A stretch of DNA of 32,790 nt from positions 1-32,790 of the forward strand of contig JALEVQ010000015.1 in NCBI GenBank assembly GCA_022788205.1, in the 5' to 3' direction. Under the pieces are notes generated by a model. That model saw only the letters and a list, made by a program, of their open reading frames with translations. It searched no databases and had not been told where the DNA came from. Each line of letters starts with the position of its first letter. Within the stretch, counting starts at the first letter, position 1. The DNA is from Robinsoniella sp. GTDB taxonomy: Bacteria; Bacillota; Clostridia; Lachnospirales; Lachnospiraceae. Shown piece after piece: positions 14,302 through 22,153 of the stretch. The translations under genes and the position numbers were made by a program.

Positions 14302-15216
14302 ATGTTAAAATACGTTGGACAAAAAATTTTGATTGCAGTGGCAACGGTATTTGTCCTTGCCACTGCTACTTTTTTTCTTATGCAGCTGATTCCGGGGGAT
14401 CCTTTTGCGAATGATAAGGTGCCTGTCGCTGTCCAGGAAAAACAGCGTGCCTATTATGGGCTGGATAAGCCTTTGGGGGAACAGTATGTGATTTATATGA
14501 AAAATCTCCTGAAGGGGGATTTGGGATATTCGATCAAAAAGACAGGGCGCACCGTTGTGGATATCATCAAGGAAGCGTTCCCGGTTTCGGCAAAGCTGGG
14601 ATTGTTTTCGCTGCTGTTCAGTGAGGCGATCGGAATTTTGTTTGGAATTTTGTGCGCGCAATTTCGGGGAAAATGGCCAGACTATCTTTTGATGCTTGTG
14701 GCGATCCTGGGAATTGCGATGCCAAGTATGGTTTTAGGACCGATTGTGAGATATGTGTTTGGTGTGAAGCTTCACTGGCTGCCGGTTTCCGGATGGGGAA
14801 GTTTTTCGCAGATGATCATGCCGGCATTTGTTCTGGGACTCGGAACGGTTGCGGGAAATACGAGAAGCATGAGGGCAAGTATGCTTGCGACAACGACGCA
14901 GGATTATGTCAAGACCGCGAAGGCGAAGGGACTGCCGCCGTGGAAGGTAGTGCTGCGCCATCAGCTCAAAAATTCACTTGTCCCGATTATACCTAATCTG
15001 GGTGTGCAGATCGCCAGCGTGCTGATGGGTTCCTTTGTCGTGGAGAGTATGTTCCTCATCGGAGGTCTGGGACGGTATTTTGTGGATTCCATCACAAATC
15101 TGGACTATCCGCTGATTATGGGGCTGACGATTTTTTATGGAACTTTCCTGGTCGTGATGAACCTGTTGGTAGATATTCTCTATGGTCTGATTGACCCGAG
15201 AATCCGTGTGAAGTGA
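14302..15216 (+). CDS. Peptide ABC transporter permease, OppB/DppB type
   Basis: A 304-aa inner-membrane subunit that forms half of the translocation channel. It has an N-terminal helix (about 8-30), an extracellular region with the typical GLDKPLGEQYVIYMKNLLKGDLGYS motif, then about five more helices. The EAA-type coupling loop that contacts the ATPases is DYVKTAKAKGLPPWKVVLRHQLKNSL. The C-terminus, YGLIDPRIRVK, is characteristic of OppB/DppB. GGGAGG precedes the start. It lies 172 bp after oppA behind the stem-loop, with no separate good promoter seen. The next permease gene starts 9 bp after its stop. Confidence 0.95.
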   Translation: MLKYVGQKILIAVATVFVLATATFFLMQLIPGDPFANDKVPVAVQEKQRAYYGLDKPLGEQYVIYMKNLLKGDLGYSIKKTGRTVVDIIKEAFPVSAKLGLFSLLFSEAIGILFGILCAQFRGKWPDYLLMLVAILGIAMPSMVLGPIVRYVFGVKLHWLPVSGWGSFSQMIMPAFVLGLGTVAGNTRSMRASMLATTTQDYVKTAKAKGLPPWKVVLRHQLKNSLVPIIPNLGVQIASVLMGSFVVESMFLIGGLGRYFVDSITNLDYPLIMGLTIFYGTFLVVMNLLVDILYGLIDPRIRVK

Positions 15217-15225
15217 GGTGGAAGT

Positions 15226-16176
15226 ATGAGCGAAGAACTGGCAAAGAAAGAGTGGGAAAATTCCTTCGCGGAGGACGCGTTTGAGCCCCTCCCGGAGGAC
15301 GAAAAAAACGGGGAAAAAATTGTCCGCAAGAATACTTCCTACTGGAAAGATGTGTGGAGAAATTTTAAGAAAAATAAGGCAGCGATGGTCAGTCTTGTGC
15401 TGATGGCAGTGATGGTACTTTTTGTCCTGATTGGACCTGAGATCAGCGGATACAATTACTACTCTAATGATTACTCGGCAGTCAATCAGGGACCGAGTAC
15501 AGAGCACTGGTTTGGCACCGACAATCTGGGGCGTGATCTGTGGACGAGGGTCTGGGCAGGAGGAAGAGTATCCCTTTTGATTGCAATTCTCGCCACGCTC
15601 ATACCGGAAGCAATCGGGATGATTGTGGGAGGAATTTCCGGATATATCGGAGGAAAAGTAGATATGATCATCATGCGAATCATTGATGTCCTGATGGGAA
15701 TTCCGAGTCTGATCTATATGATTCTTTTGATGGTAGTCCTGGGATCAGGAAACATCTGGACACTGATTATCGCGATGAGTATCACCGGATGGATGGGCTC
15801 GGCGAGAAGCACGAGAGGTCTGGTATTGCAGCTCAAAAGCAGGGAATTTGTGACGGCTTCGGAGACGCTGGGGGCTTCTCCGGCATGGATCATCACAAGG
15901 CGTCTGATACCAAATACACTGGGAATCCGCGTGGTGGGGATCACGATGTCTCTGCCGAGTGCCATCTTCTACGAGGCATTTTTGAGTTATATCGGTCTGG
16001 GTGTCACACCGCCTACGCCGAGCTGGGGACAGCTGATCAAGGCGGCAGGGGAAGTTTTCCGATACTATCCGTACCAGTTTATTATTCCGTGTCTGTGTGT
16101 GGCAGTGACGATGCTTTGTTTCAATCTGATCGGCGACGGGCTTAGAGATGCACTGGACCCGAAGCTGCGCTCGTAA
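15226..16176 (+). CDS. Peptide ABC transporter permease, OppC/DppC type
   Basis: A 316-aa partner of the OppB-like permease. It has a charged cytoplasmic N-terminus of about 60 residues, a first helix at MVSLVLMAVMVLFVLIG, and the characteristic HWFGTDNLGRDLWTRVWAGGRVSL segment. Five further helices follow. The EAA loop is EFVTASETLGASPAWIITRRLIPNTLG, and the C-terminus is GDGLRDALDPKLRS. These features separate OppC/DppC from other permeases. The start follows AGGTGG, 9 bp after oppB. Substrate preference cannot be told from the permeases. Confidence 0.95.
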   Translation: MSEELAKKEWENSFAEDAFEPLPEDEKNGEKIVRKNTSYWKDVWRNFKKNKAAMVSLVLMAVMVLFVLIGPEISGYNYYSNDYSAVNQGPSTEHWFGTDNLGRDLWTRVWAGGRVSLLIAILATLIPEAIGMIVGGISGYIGGKVDMIIMRIIDVLMGIPSLIYMILLMVVLGSGNIWTLIIAMSITGWMGSARSTRGLVLQLKSREFVTASETLGASPAWIITRRLIPNTLGIRVVGITMSLPSAIFYEAFLSYIGLGVTPPTPSWGQLIKAAGEVFRYYPYQFIIPCLCVAVTMLCFNLIGDGLRDALDPKLRS

Positions 16177-16188
16177 GAGGAGGTCCCT

Positions 16189-17223
16189 ATGGAAGATAAA
16201 AAAATATTGGAAGTGAAAGACCTGGTGGTGTCTTTTGATACGTTCCAGGGAGCCGTCCAGGCGGTGCGCGGAGTATCCTGGTACTTAAAAGAGAAAGAAA
16301 CGGTAGCGATCGTGGGAGAATCCGGGTGTGGAAAGACGGTGTCGATCCAGACAGTGATCGGGTTGAATCCAAGAAAAAACGGAAGTGTGAAAGGCGGTCA
16401 GGCACTTTTTGAAGGAAAGAATCTTTTGGATCTCACAGAGAAAGAGATGCGCGACTACCAGGGAAATGAATTGTCGATTATTTTTCAGGATCCATTTACC
16501 TTTTTGAATCCTACGATGACGGTGGGGCAGCAGATCATGGAGCCGTATCTGCAGCACAATAAGGTGTCAAAACAGGAGGCAAGAGAGAAAGCACTGGAAA
16601 TTCTTAAGATGATCTCTCTGCCGAATCCTGAGGAAAATATGAAGCGATATCCACATCAGCTTTCTGGCGGTATGCGCCAGAGAATTATGATCGCGATGGC
16701 GCTGATCTGCAATCCGAAAATTCTGTTTGCGGATGAGCCGACGACAGCGCTTGATGTGACGATTCAGGCGCAGATTATGGAGTTGATGAATAGCCTGAAA
16801 GACAAAATCAACACGTCGATTGTGTTGATTACGCATGACATGGGCGTCGTGGCAAATATGGCGGAGCGCATCTATGTGATGTACGCAGGGGAGATTGTGG
16901 AGCATGGTGACGTGGATACGATCTTTAACCATCCAAGACATCCATACACATGGGGACTTCTCGGCAGTGTGCCGCGTCTGGATAAAAAAATTCAGGAAGA
17001 TCTGTATTCGATTCCGGGGACACCGCCGGATCTGATTTCCCCTCCAGCGGGCTGTGCGTTTGCGGCGCGGTGCAAATATGCCTGTAAAATTTGTAAGACA
17101 CAGAAGCCGCCAAGGATTGACTTTGAGGAGAAAGAACACTATGCGAACTGCTGGCTGAATCATCCAGAGTACATTCGCAGAAACGGTGTTGTCAGGAGAG
17201 AAGGTGGCTATGATGGAGAATAG
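16189..17223 (+). CDS. Peptide ABC transporter ATPase, OppD/DppD type
   Basis: A 344-aa cytoplasmic ATPase that powers peptide import as a heterodimer with the next gene product. Walker A is GESGCGKT (43-50), the signature is LSGGMRQR (158-165), Walker B is ILFADEP with D182-E183, and the switch histidine lies in ITHDMGVV. The C-terminal oligopeptide-transport extension carries cysteines C289, C295, C302 and C321, arranged as in OppD/OppF-type subunits that can hold an iron-sulfur cluster. The start follows AAGAGGAGG, 12 bp after the oppC stop. The next gene overlaps its 3' end by 14 bp. Confidence 0.95.
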   Translation: MEDKKILEVKDLVVSFDTFQGAVQAVRGVSWYLKEKETVAIVGESGCGKTVSIQTVIGLNPRKNGSVKGGQALFEGKNLLDLTEKEMRDYQGNELSIIFQDPFTFLNPTMTVGQQIMEPYLQHNKVSKQEAREKALEILKMISLPNPEENMKRYPHQLSGGMRQRIMIAMALICNPKILFADEPTTALDVTIQAQIMELMNSLKDKINTSIVLITHDMGVVANMAERIYVMYAGEIVEHGDVDTIFNHPRHPYTWGLLGSVPRLDKKIQEDLYSIPGTPPDLISPPAGCAFAARCKYACKICKTQKPPRIDFEEKEHYANCWLNHPEYIRRNGVVRREGGYDGE

Positions 17224-18169
17224 GGAAGCTTTATTGGAATTAAAAGATGTCAAAACATATTTTCAGGTGCAGAAAGGCACGCTCAAGGCGGTCAACGGAG
17301 TCGATCTGACCATCTATCGCGGAGAGACGGTAGGGCTTGTCGGGGAATCAGGGTGCGGAAAAAGTACGCTTGGAAAGACGATCATGCGCCTCTACAAGCC
17401 GAATGACGGTCAGGTGCTCTATCAGGGGCGTGACATCTGGTCTTACCGGGGCAAGGAAAAGAAGGCATATGCGAAGAATGTTCAGATGATTTTTCAGGAT
17501 CCGTATGCGTGTCTTGATCCGCTGTGTGTGGTCAGTGACATCATTGCGGAGGGGCTGAAGATTCACAAAATGTGTTCAGGAGCACAGTTGGAACAGAGAG
17601 TGGAGGAACTGTTGAACATGGTCGGTCTTGGAAAGGAACATGCGAGCCGTTTCCCACATGAATTTTCTGGCGGACAGAGGCAGAGAATCGGGATTGCCAG
17701 AGCGTTGTCGTTAGAGCCACAGCTGATCGTGTGCGATGAACCGATCTCTGCTCTGGATGTCTCGATTCAGGCGCAGGTGGTCAACCTTCTGAAAAAACTT
17801 CAGAGAGAGATGGGACTGTCCTATCTCTTTATCACGCACGATTTGTCGATGGTACGCCAGATTTCCAACCGGATCGCAGTCATGTATCTGGGATCGCTTG
17901 TGGAGATCGCAGACAGCGAAGATATCTATCTGAAAAATTATCATCCCTACACGAAAGCGCTGCTGTCGGCGATCCCGATTGCAAACCCTGAGGCGGAGCG
18001 CAGCAGAAAGCGTATCCTGCTCAGCGGCGATGTGCCAAGTCCGGTCAATCTCCCAAAGGGCTGCAATTTCTGTCAGCGCTGTTCGAAGGCGACAGAGCGA
18101 TGCCGCACGGAAAAACCAGTGCTTCGGGAAGTAGAAAAAGGACATATGGTCGCGTGCCATCTGGTCTGA
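17210..18169 (+). CDS. Peptide ABC transporter ATPase, OppF/DppF type
   Basis: A 319-aa second ATPase of the importer. Walker A is GESGCGKS (45-52), the signature FSGGQRQRIGIARAL, Walker B LIVCDEP, and the D-loop SALDVS. YLGSLVEIADSEDIYLKNYHPYTKALLSAIP and a cysteine-rich C-terminus (GCNFCQRCSKATERC, then C in VACHLV) mark the OppF/DppF group. I place the start at the first of two adjacent ATG codons, after GAGAAGGTGG. A longer frame back to 17186 would only add residues read from inside the oppD gene. It is the last gene of the transporter operon; its stop lies 6 bp from the stop of the convergent regulator gene, with no terminator between. Confidence 0.95.
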   Translation: MMENREALLELKDVKTYFQVQKGTLKAVNGVDLTIYRGETVGLVGESGCGKSTLGKTIMRLYKPNDGQVLYQGRDIWSYRGKEKKAYAKNVQMIFQDPYACLDPLCVVSDIIAEGLKIHKMCSGAQLEQRVEELLNMVGLGKEHASRFPHEFSGGQRQRIGIARALSLEPQLIVCDEPISALDVSIQAQVVNLLKKLQREMGLSYLFITHDLSMVRQISNRIAVMYLGSLVEIADSEDIYLKNYHPYTKALLSAIPIANPEAERSRKRILLSGDVPSPVNLPKGCNFCQRCSKATERCRTEKPVLREVEKGHMVACHLV

Positions 18170-18175
18170 GCAAAT

Positions 18176-19414
18176 TTACGTCTCCGTGAAGAAACGATGG
18201 ATTTTGATGGCAGCCTGGAGGTGAAACAGGACATCGGGATCTTCCAGGGAGACACCGAGGATTTTCTCGATTTTTTCAAGGCGTCCAAGCAAAGTATTGC
18301 GGTGAAGATATAAGGTCTTTGCCGTCTGTACTTTGTTAAAACGACAATTCAAAAAGGTGCAGAGTGTCTCATAGAGTTCGCTTCCGTTTTCGGCATCGTA
18401 GGAGAGAAGCGGGTCCAGGACGCTGGAGGCATATTTTTTTGGATATTCTGCATTTGGAATCTCATAGAGAAGCTGGTAAAAGCCGAGCTCCTGGTAGGTA
18501 ATCATTCTCCCTTTTACAGGAATCAGCGACACCGATAAAAGCGCACGCTTGGCGTGGATAAAGGAACGGCGAATCTCGCTGAGCTTGGATCCTTTCTGAC
18601 CTTTTCCGGTCAGAAAGCGAGTGCCGGGATACTGATTTTCGAGGCGCAGGCACAGCTGCTGCATATAGCGGTCGATGGCACTTTCCTGCGAGGAAGTGTT
18701 GACAGGAAAGACGAAAATGCTGGCGTTGTGCTGACCGATGTGCCATCCCATATCAAGCTCACGGCGTGTCAGATAATCTACTTTTGAGGCGAGCATGCGG
18801 TAGAAGTCATTTCGCGATTCGAGAAAATGGGAATCGTGGATCGATTCCAGGTGCTGAAAATATTCGTCTGTGTTCATAAACTGTAAAATATAGACGCAGT
18901 ATGTATAGTTCGGCATGTAGCCGAGAAAAAGTGCCTTATCTAAAGTAGAAAGCTGTGAGGTATCGGTGTACTCAAAAAACAGGGAATACCAGAAATCAGA
19001 GGCGTCAAGATGCTTTTTGTCGCGATTCTGGATGAGATTGATGATATCCTTGGTGATGGAGTTTACATATGAGCGGCTTGTGATGGAAAAGACAGGGATG
19101 GAGAGTTCATCGGCGAGTTCTTGCAGATCTTGATCGAGATTTTTTTCCAGGACAAAATGTTCCCCTACGAGAAACAGAATGCCGGCACAGTCATTTTCAG
19201 CCGCCTCCCTGACAAGCTGCTTCAGCTCAATTTTTTCTACCTCCATGTTGGCACCATAATAGATCAGAAATTCTCCTCCGCTGACCCACTCATTGATCGG
19301 AGGGCACAAAATGACATAAGGCCAGGTGACAGTGTGGGAGAGACCAGCGCTTCCGCCTAAGAGTTTCATCTGACTGAGAGAGGGCAGACAAAGCAAATCG
19401 TTCGTTGTTGCCAT
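18176..19414 (-). CDS. PucR-family transcriptional regulator
   Basis: A 412-aa regulator. Residues about 6-128 resemble the PucR N-terminal sensing domain, the middle is a GGDEF-like/CdaR-type region without an active-site motif, and residues about 347-408 form the C-terminal HTH_30 helix-turn-helix with the signature LYLHRNTLLGRLEKIE. PucR-family proteins are usually activators of catabolic or transport genes such as purine use in Bacillus; the ligand here is unknown. AAAGGAG lies at good spacing before the start. It converges on the transporter operon and diverges from the amidohydrolase-tldDE operon, so control of either or both is likely. The shared promoter gap supports regulation of the divergent operon and of itself. 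Confidence 0.88.
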   Translation of the reverse strand: MATTNDLLCLPSLSQMKLLGGSAGLSHTVTWPYVILCPPINEWVSGGEFLIYYGANMEVEKIELKQLVREAAENDCAGILFLVGEHFVLEKNLDQDLQELADELSIPVFSITSRSYVNSITKDIINLIQNRDKKHLDASDFWYSLFFEYTDTSQLSTLDKALFLGYMPNYTYCVYILQFMNTDEYFQHLESIHDSHFLESRNDFYRMLASKVDYLTRRELDMGWHIGQHNASIFVFPVNTSSQESAIDRYMQQLCLRLENQYPGTRFLTGKGQKGSKLSEIRRSFIHAKRALLSVSLIPVKGRMITYQELGFYQLLYEIPNAEYPKKYASSVLDPLLSYDAENGSELYETLCTFLNCRFNKVQTAKTLYLHRNTLLGRLEKIEKILGVSLEDPDVLFHLQAAIKIHRFFTET

Positions 19415-19441
19415 AAAAAAGCTCCTTTCATGAAAAGAACA

Positions 19442-19482
19442 TCCTGACAGATTTGTGAGATTGCATTTTGAGAAAGTCAGGA
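19442..19482. promoter_or_regulatory. Inverted repeat TCCTGAC/GTCAGGA in the divergent promoter region
   Basis: TCCTGAC (19442-19448) and GTCAGGA (19476-19482) are exact 7-bp inverted copies whose centres are 34 bp apart, about three helical turns. The right copy lies between the -35 and -10 boxes of the plus-strand promoter and at the expected start of the minus-strand transcript. This is a plausible regulator site. Confidence 0.45.
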
Positions 19483-19496
19483 ACTGAATTTAGCAT
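19468..19496 (+). promoter_or_regulatory. Promoter of the amidohydrolase-tldDE-lyase operon
   Basis: TTGAGA (19468-19473) and TAGCAT (19491-19496) have 17-bp spacing and precede the GGGGG ribosome site (19521-19525). The -10 is shared with an opposing promoter. Confidence 0.6.
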
Positions 19497-19520
19497 AAAG
19501 AAAAATGGAACAGAAATCAA
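19492..19520 (-). promoter_or_regulatory. Promoter of the PucR-family gene, sharing its -10 with the opposite promoter
   Basis: On the minus strand TTGATT (complement of 19515-19520) and TATGCT (complement of 19492-19497) have 17-bp spacing. The -10 box is offset by one base from the plus-strand -10, so the two promoters overlap head-on and predicted starts lie about 18 bp apart. Confidence 0.5.
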
Positions 19521-19532
19521 GGGGGAATTGAC

Positions 19533-20750
19533 ATGAAAGCATTTTTGGGAAGAGTCATCGACGGGAAATCAGACAGAGTCCTCGAAAGGGGCATGGTCGT
19601 GACAAAAGAAGAGAAGATTGTGTATGTGGGAAAACAGGGAGAATATCCCTTAGAAGCAGGCAGCGAGATCTTTGAGGCAGAAGACGGGACAATCCTTCCG
19701 GGATTGATCGATGCCCACATCCATCTGACGGGCGAGGAGAGCATCCACCGCAGCGGCAGCCAGCCGTATGATCTTTTGCTGACATCGGTGCGGGATCTGG
19801 AAGATCTTGTGGATGCCGGGATTACCGGAGTGCGGGATATGAGCGCGTTTGGAAGACCTCTTCGGGATGCCGTTGAGAAAGGAAATATCAGAGGACCGCG
19901 GATTATGCCTGGAGGGAAAGTACTCAGTATCACTTCCGGTCACGGAGACTGGGATGTGAGGCTTACTCCCGAAGAGAGCAATCGCTTTTCGATGTCTGGA
20001 TTTCTGGCAGACGGACCAGAGAGCTGCTATCGGGCGGCAAGAATGCAGTTCCGCGAGGGAGCACAGTTTTTGAAAATCTGTGCGACTGGAGGAGTATCCT
20101 CAGCGATCGATGATGTTAATGATGTGGAGTTTTCCGACGAAGAGATCCGTGTCTTTGTGGAGGAGGCAGAAAGGCATCACACATATGTGACCGCACACTG
20201 CACTGGGACAGAGGGAATCAAGCATGCGATCCGGTGCGGAGTCCGGTGTATCGAGCACGGTGTGATGCTGGATGAGGAAGGAGCGCAGATGCTCGCTGAA
20301 CATCACATCCCGCTGGTGACAACGCTGACGATTGCACTGGGTCTGTCACAGATGAAAGGGTTGCCGGAGCACATGAGGAAAAAAGCGGAGGCGCTTGGCG
20401 ATGCGGCGTACAGAGCATTTGAGCTGGCGAGAAAATATAAAGTGACGGTTGCACTCGGCACGGACTATTCCAATTCCCCAAACACTCCATTTCTCGGAAT
20501 CGGAGAAGAATTTTACAGCCTGACCCGATGTGGCTATACTCCGATGGAGGCGATTCATGCGGGGACATTTGAGGGGGCTGTACTGATGAAGATGGCAGAC
20601 AAGACAGGAAGCCTGGAAGAAGGAAAGCTGGGAGATATCGTGCTGGTGGAGGGCAATCCGATCGATGATATCCGGATTTTGTCGCAGGCAGACAAGGTCA
20701 AAGTGGTGATGATCGGGGGAAAGGTTTTAAAAAATCAACTGAGAAAATAG
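19533..20750 (+). CDS. Metal-dependent amidohydrolase (imidazolonepropionase/Xaa-Pro dipeptidase-like)
   Basis: A 405-aa amidohydrolase-superfamily TIM-barrel enzyme. The metal ligands are visible: H62 and H64 (DAHIHL), K181 as the probable carboxylated lysine (FLKICATGG), H222 (TAHCTG), H242 (IEHG) and D311 (LGTDYS). EAEDGTILPGLID and GSLEEGKLGDIVLVEGNP are the usual flanking beta-sandwich segments. Relatives include imidazolonepropionases, prolidase-like Xaa-Pro dipeptidases and cyclic amide hydrolases. The pattern with Lys is like the dipeptidase group. No signal peptide is present, so it acts in the cytoplasm. It is the first gene of a four-gene operon with tldD, tldE and a C-S lyase, which favours a peptide or peptide-derived substrate; that is inference. 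Confidence 0.85.
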   Translation: MKAFLGRVIDGKSDRVLERGMVVTKEEKIVYVGKQGEYPLEAGSEIFEAEDGTILPGLIDAHIHLTGEESIHRSGSQPYDLLLTSVRDLEDLVDAGITGVRDMSAFGRPLRDAVEKGNIRGPRIMPGGKVLSITSGHGDWDVRLTPEESNRFSMSGFLADGPESCYRAARMQFREGAQFLKICATGGVSSAIDDVNDVEFSDEEIRVFVEEAERHHTYVTAHCTGTEGIKHAIRCGVRCIEHGVMLDEEGAQMLAEHHIPLVTTLTIALGLSQMKGLPEHMRKKAEALGDAAYRAFELARKYKVTVALGTDYSNSPNTPFLGIGEEFYSLTRCGYTPMEAIHAGTFEGAVLMKMADKTGSLEEGKLGDIVLVEGNPIDDIRILSQADKVKVVMIGGKVLKNQLRK

Positions 20751-20765
20751 AAAGGGGAGAGAACA

Positions 20766-22142
20766 ATGAGTGAAAAAGAGATCGCAGAGCGGGTGCTTGA
20801 GAAGGCAATGGATCTGGGCGCTGCGTTTGCAGAATTGTTTCTGGAGGACAGAGAAGAGACGAATATTCCATACCAGTCAGGAAATATTCAAGGTGTCAAA
20901 AGTCTGCGGATTCACGGCGCAGGACTTCATCTGATCAATGGCAAACAGCGTGTGTATGTGTACACGAACAACACATCGGAAGAGGCGCTGATGAAGCTGG
21001 TCAGGAAAGGCTGTCAGATGTTGGAAGAAAAGAAAAAGGCAGGGATTTCTTCGCTTGTTCTGACAGAAAATCGATATCACAATCCATGCCCTGTGGAAAT
21101 CTATCCAGGCACGGTTTCCAACGGGGAGAAGGTGCGTGTCTTGCTGATGGCGGAAAAAGCGGCAAAAGGCGCAGGACCGCAGATACGCTCACTTAGCATG
21201 AATTATTTTGACACGGATCAGCGTGTGATGGTGGCAAACACAGAAGGAGTGTTTGCACAGGATCGCCGTGTGACGACGCGGGTGCGAATCTCTCCTCTGG
21301 TAGAAAATGAGAAGGGAACGTACGGATGTTTTCAGGAGTTTACGAAGGCACAGGGATTTGAGGCATTTCGTGAGGAGGAGGCTTATGCAGATTTTGCGCG
21401 CGATGCAGTCTGGAAGATGGACGGCATCCTGCGTGCCGATACGGTGAAACCATGCGTGGTGCCGGTGGTTCTCGCGGCAGGAGGATGTGGTACACTGTGG
21501 CATGAGAGCTGCGGTCATTCTTTAGAGGCAGTGGCGATCGCCGCAGGAAGCAGTGCTTTTGCCGGGAAAATCGGAGAGCAGGTCGCAAGCGAGAAGGTGA
21601 CACTGATTGATGACGGAACACTCCCGGGACAGTACGGTTCTGGGGCAATCGACGATGAAGGGCACAAGAGACAGAGAAATGTGCTGATCGAAAACGGTGT
21701 GCTTAAGGGCTATCTCTGTGACCGATATTATGGAGGGCTGATCGGCATGGAGAGCACAGGAAGCGGGAGAAGGCAGAACTATACGTATGCGCCGGCAGCC
21801 CGGATGACAAACACATTTATCGCAGAAGGGACGGATGACGAGGAGGAGATGATCCGTTCTGTCGAGGAAGGGCTGTATGTCAAAAGTATCGGCGGCGGCT
21901 ATGGCGGTTCGCAGTTTTCTCTCGCCGTACAGGAAGGATTCTGGATCAAACACGGAAAGATTGACCGTCAGGTCAAGAATCTGATGTTGACGGGAAACGG
22001 CATCGATGTCATCAAGCGGATTGACCGTGTGGGAAGGCGAATGGAGTTTGAGGGAGGCGGATTTTGCGGAGCGATCTCAGGGCTTGTCCCGACGACAACC
22101 CCTCAGCCGATGTGCAGGATCAGCCAGATGGCAATCGGATAA
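20766..22142 (+). CDS. tldD: TldD-type metalloprotease subunit
   Basis: A 458-aa protease subunit of the TldD/PmbA family. The zinc motif HExxxH is H246-E-S-C-G-H251 in GTLWHESCGHSLEA, and the conserved C-terminal cysteine is C434 in GGGFCGA. SGAIDDEGHKRQRNVLIENGVLKGYL and RMTNTFIAEGTDDEEEMI are strong family matches. TldD and TldE together form a peptidase that degrades unfolded peptides and in some bacteria matures modified peptide antibiotics. Only the TldD subunit carries the zinc site. It is a 15-bp step after the amidohydrolase, with an AAAGGGGAG ribosome site. The length is normal. A peptide-degrading role fits the neighbouring transporter; no antibiotic precursor was found. Confidence 0.95.
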   Translation: MSEKEIAERVLEKAMDLGAAFAELFLEDREETNIPYQSGNIQGVKSLRIHGAGLHLINGKQRVYVYTNNTSEEALMKLVRKGCQMLEEKKKAGISSLVLTENRYHNPCPVEIYPGTVSNGEKVRVLLMAEKAAKGAGPQIRSLSMNYFDTDQRVMVANTEGVFAQDRRVTTRVRISPLVENEKGTYGCFQEFTKAQGFEAFREEEAYADFARDAVWKMDGILRADTVKPCVVPVVLAAGGCGTLWHESCGHSLEAVAIAAGSSAFAGKIGEQVASEKVTLIDDGTLPGQYGSGAIDDEGHKRQRNVLIENGVLKGYLCDRYYGGLIGMESTGSGRRQNYTYAPAARMTNTFIAEGTDDEEEMIRSVEEGLYVKSIGGGYGGSQFSLAVQEGFWIKHGKIDRQVKNLMLTGNGIDVIKRIDRVGRRMEFEGGGFCGAISGLVPTTTPQPMCRISQMAIG

Positions 22143-22153
22143 GGAGGCAGAAG

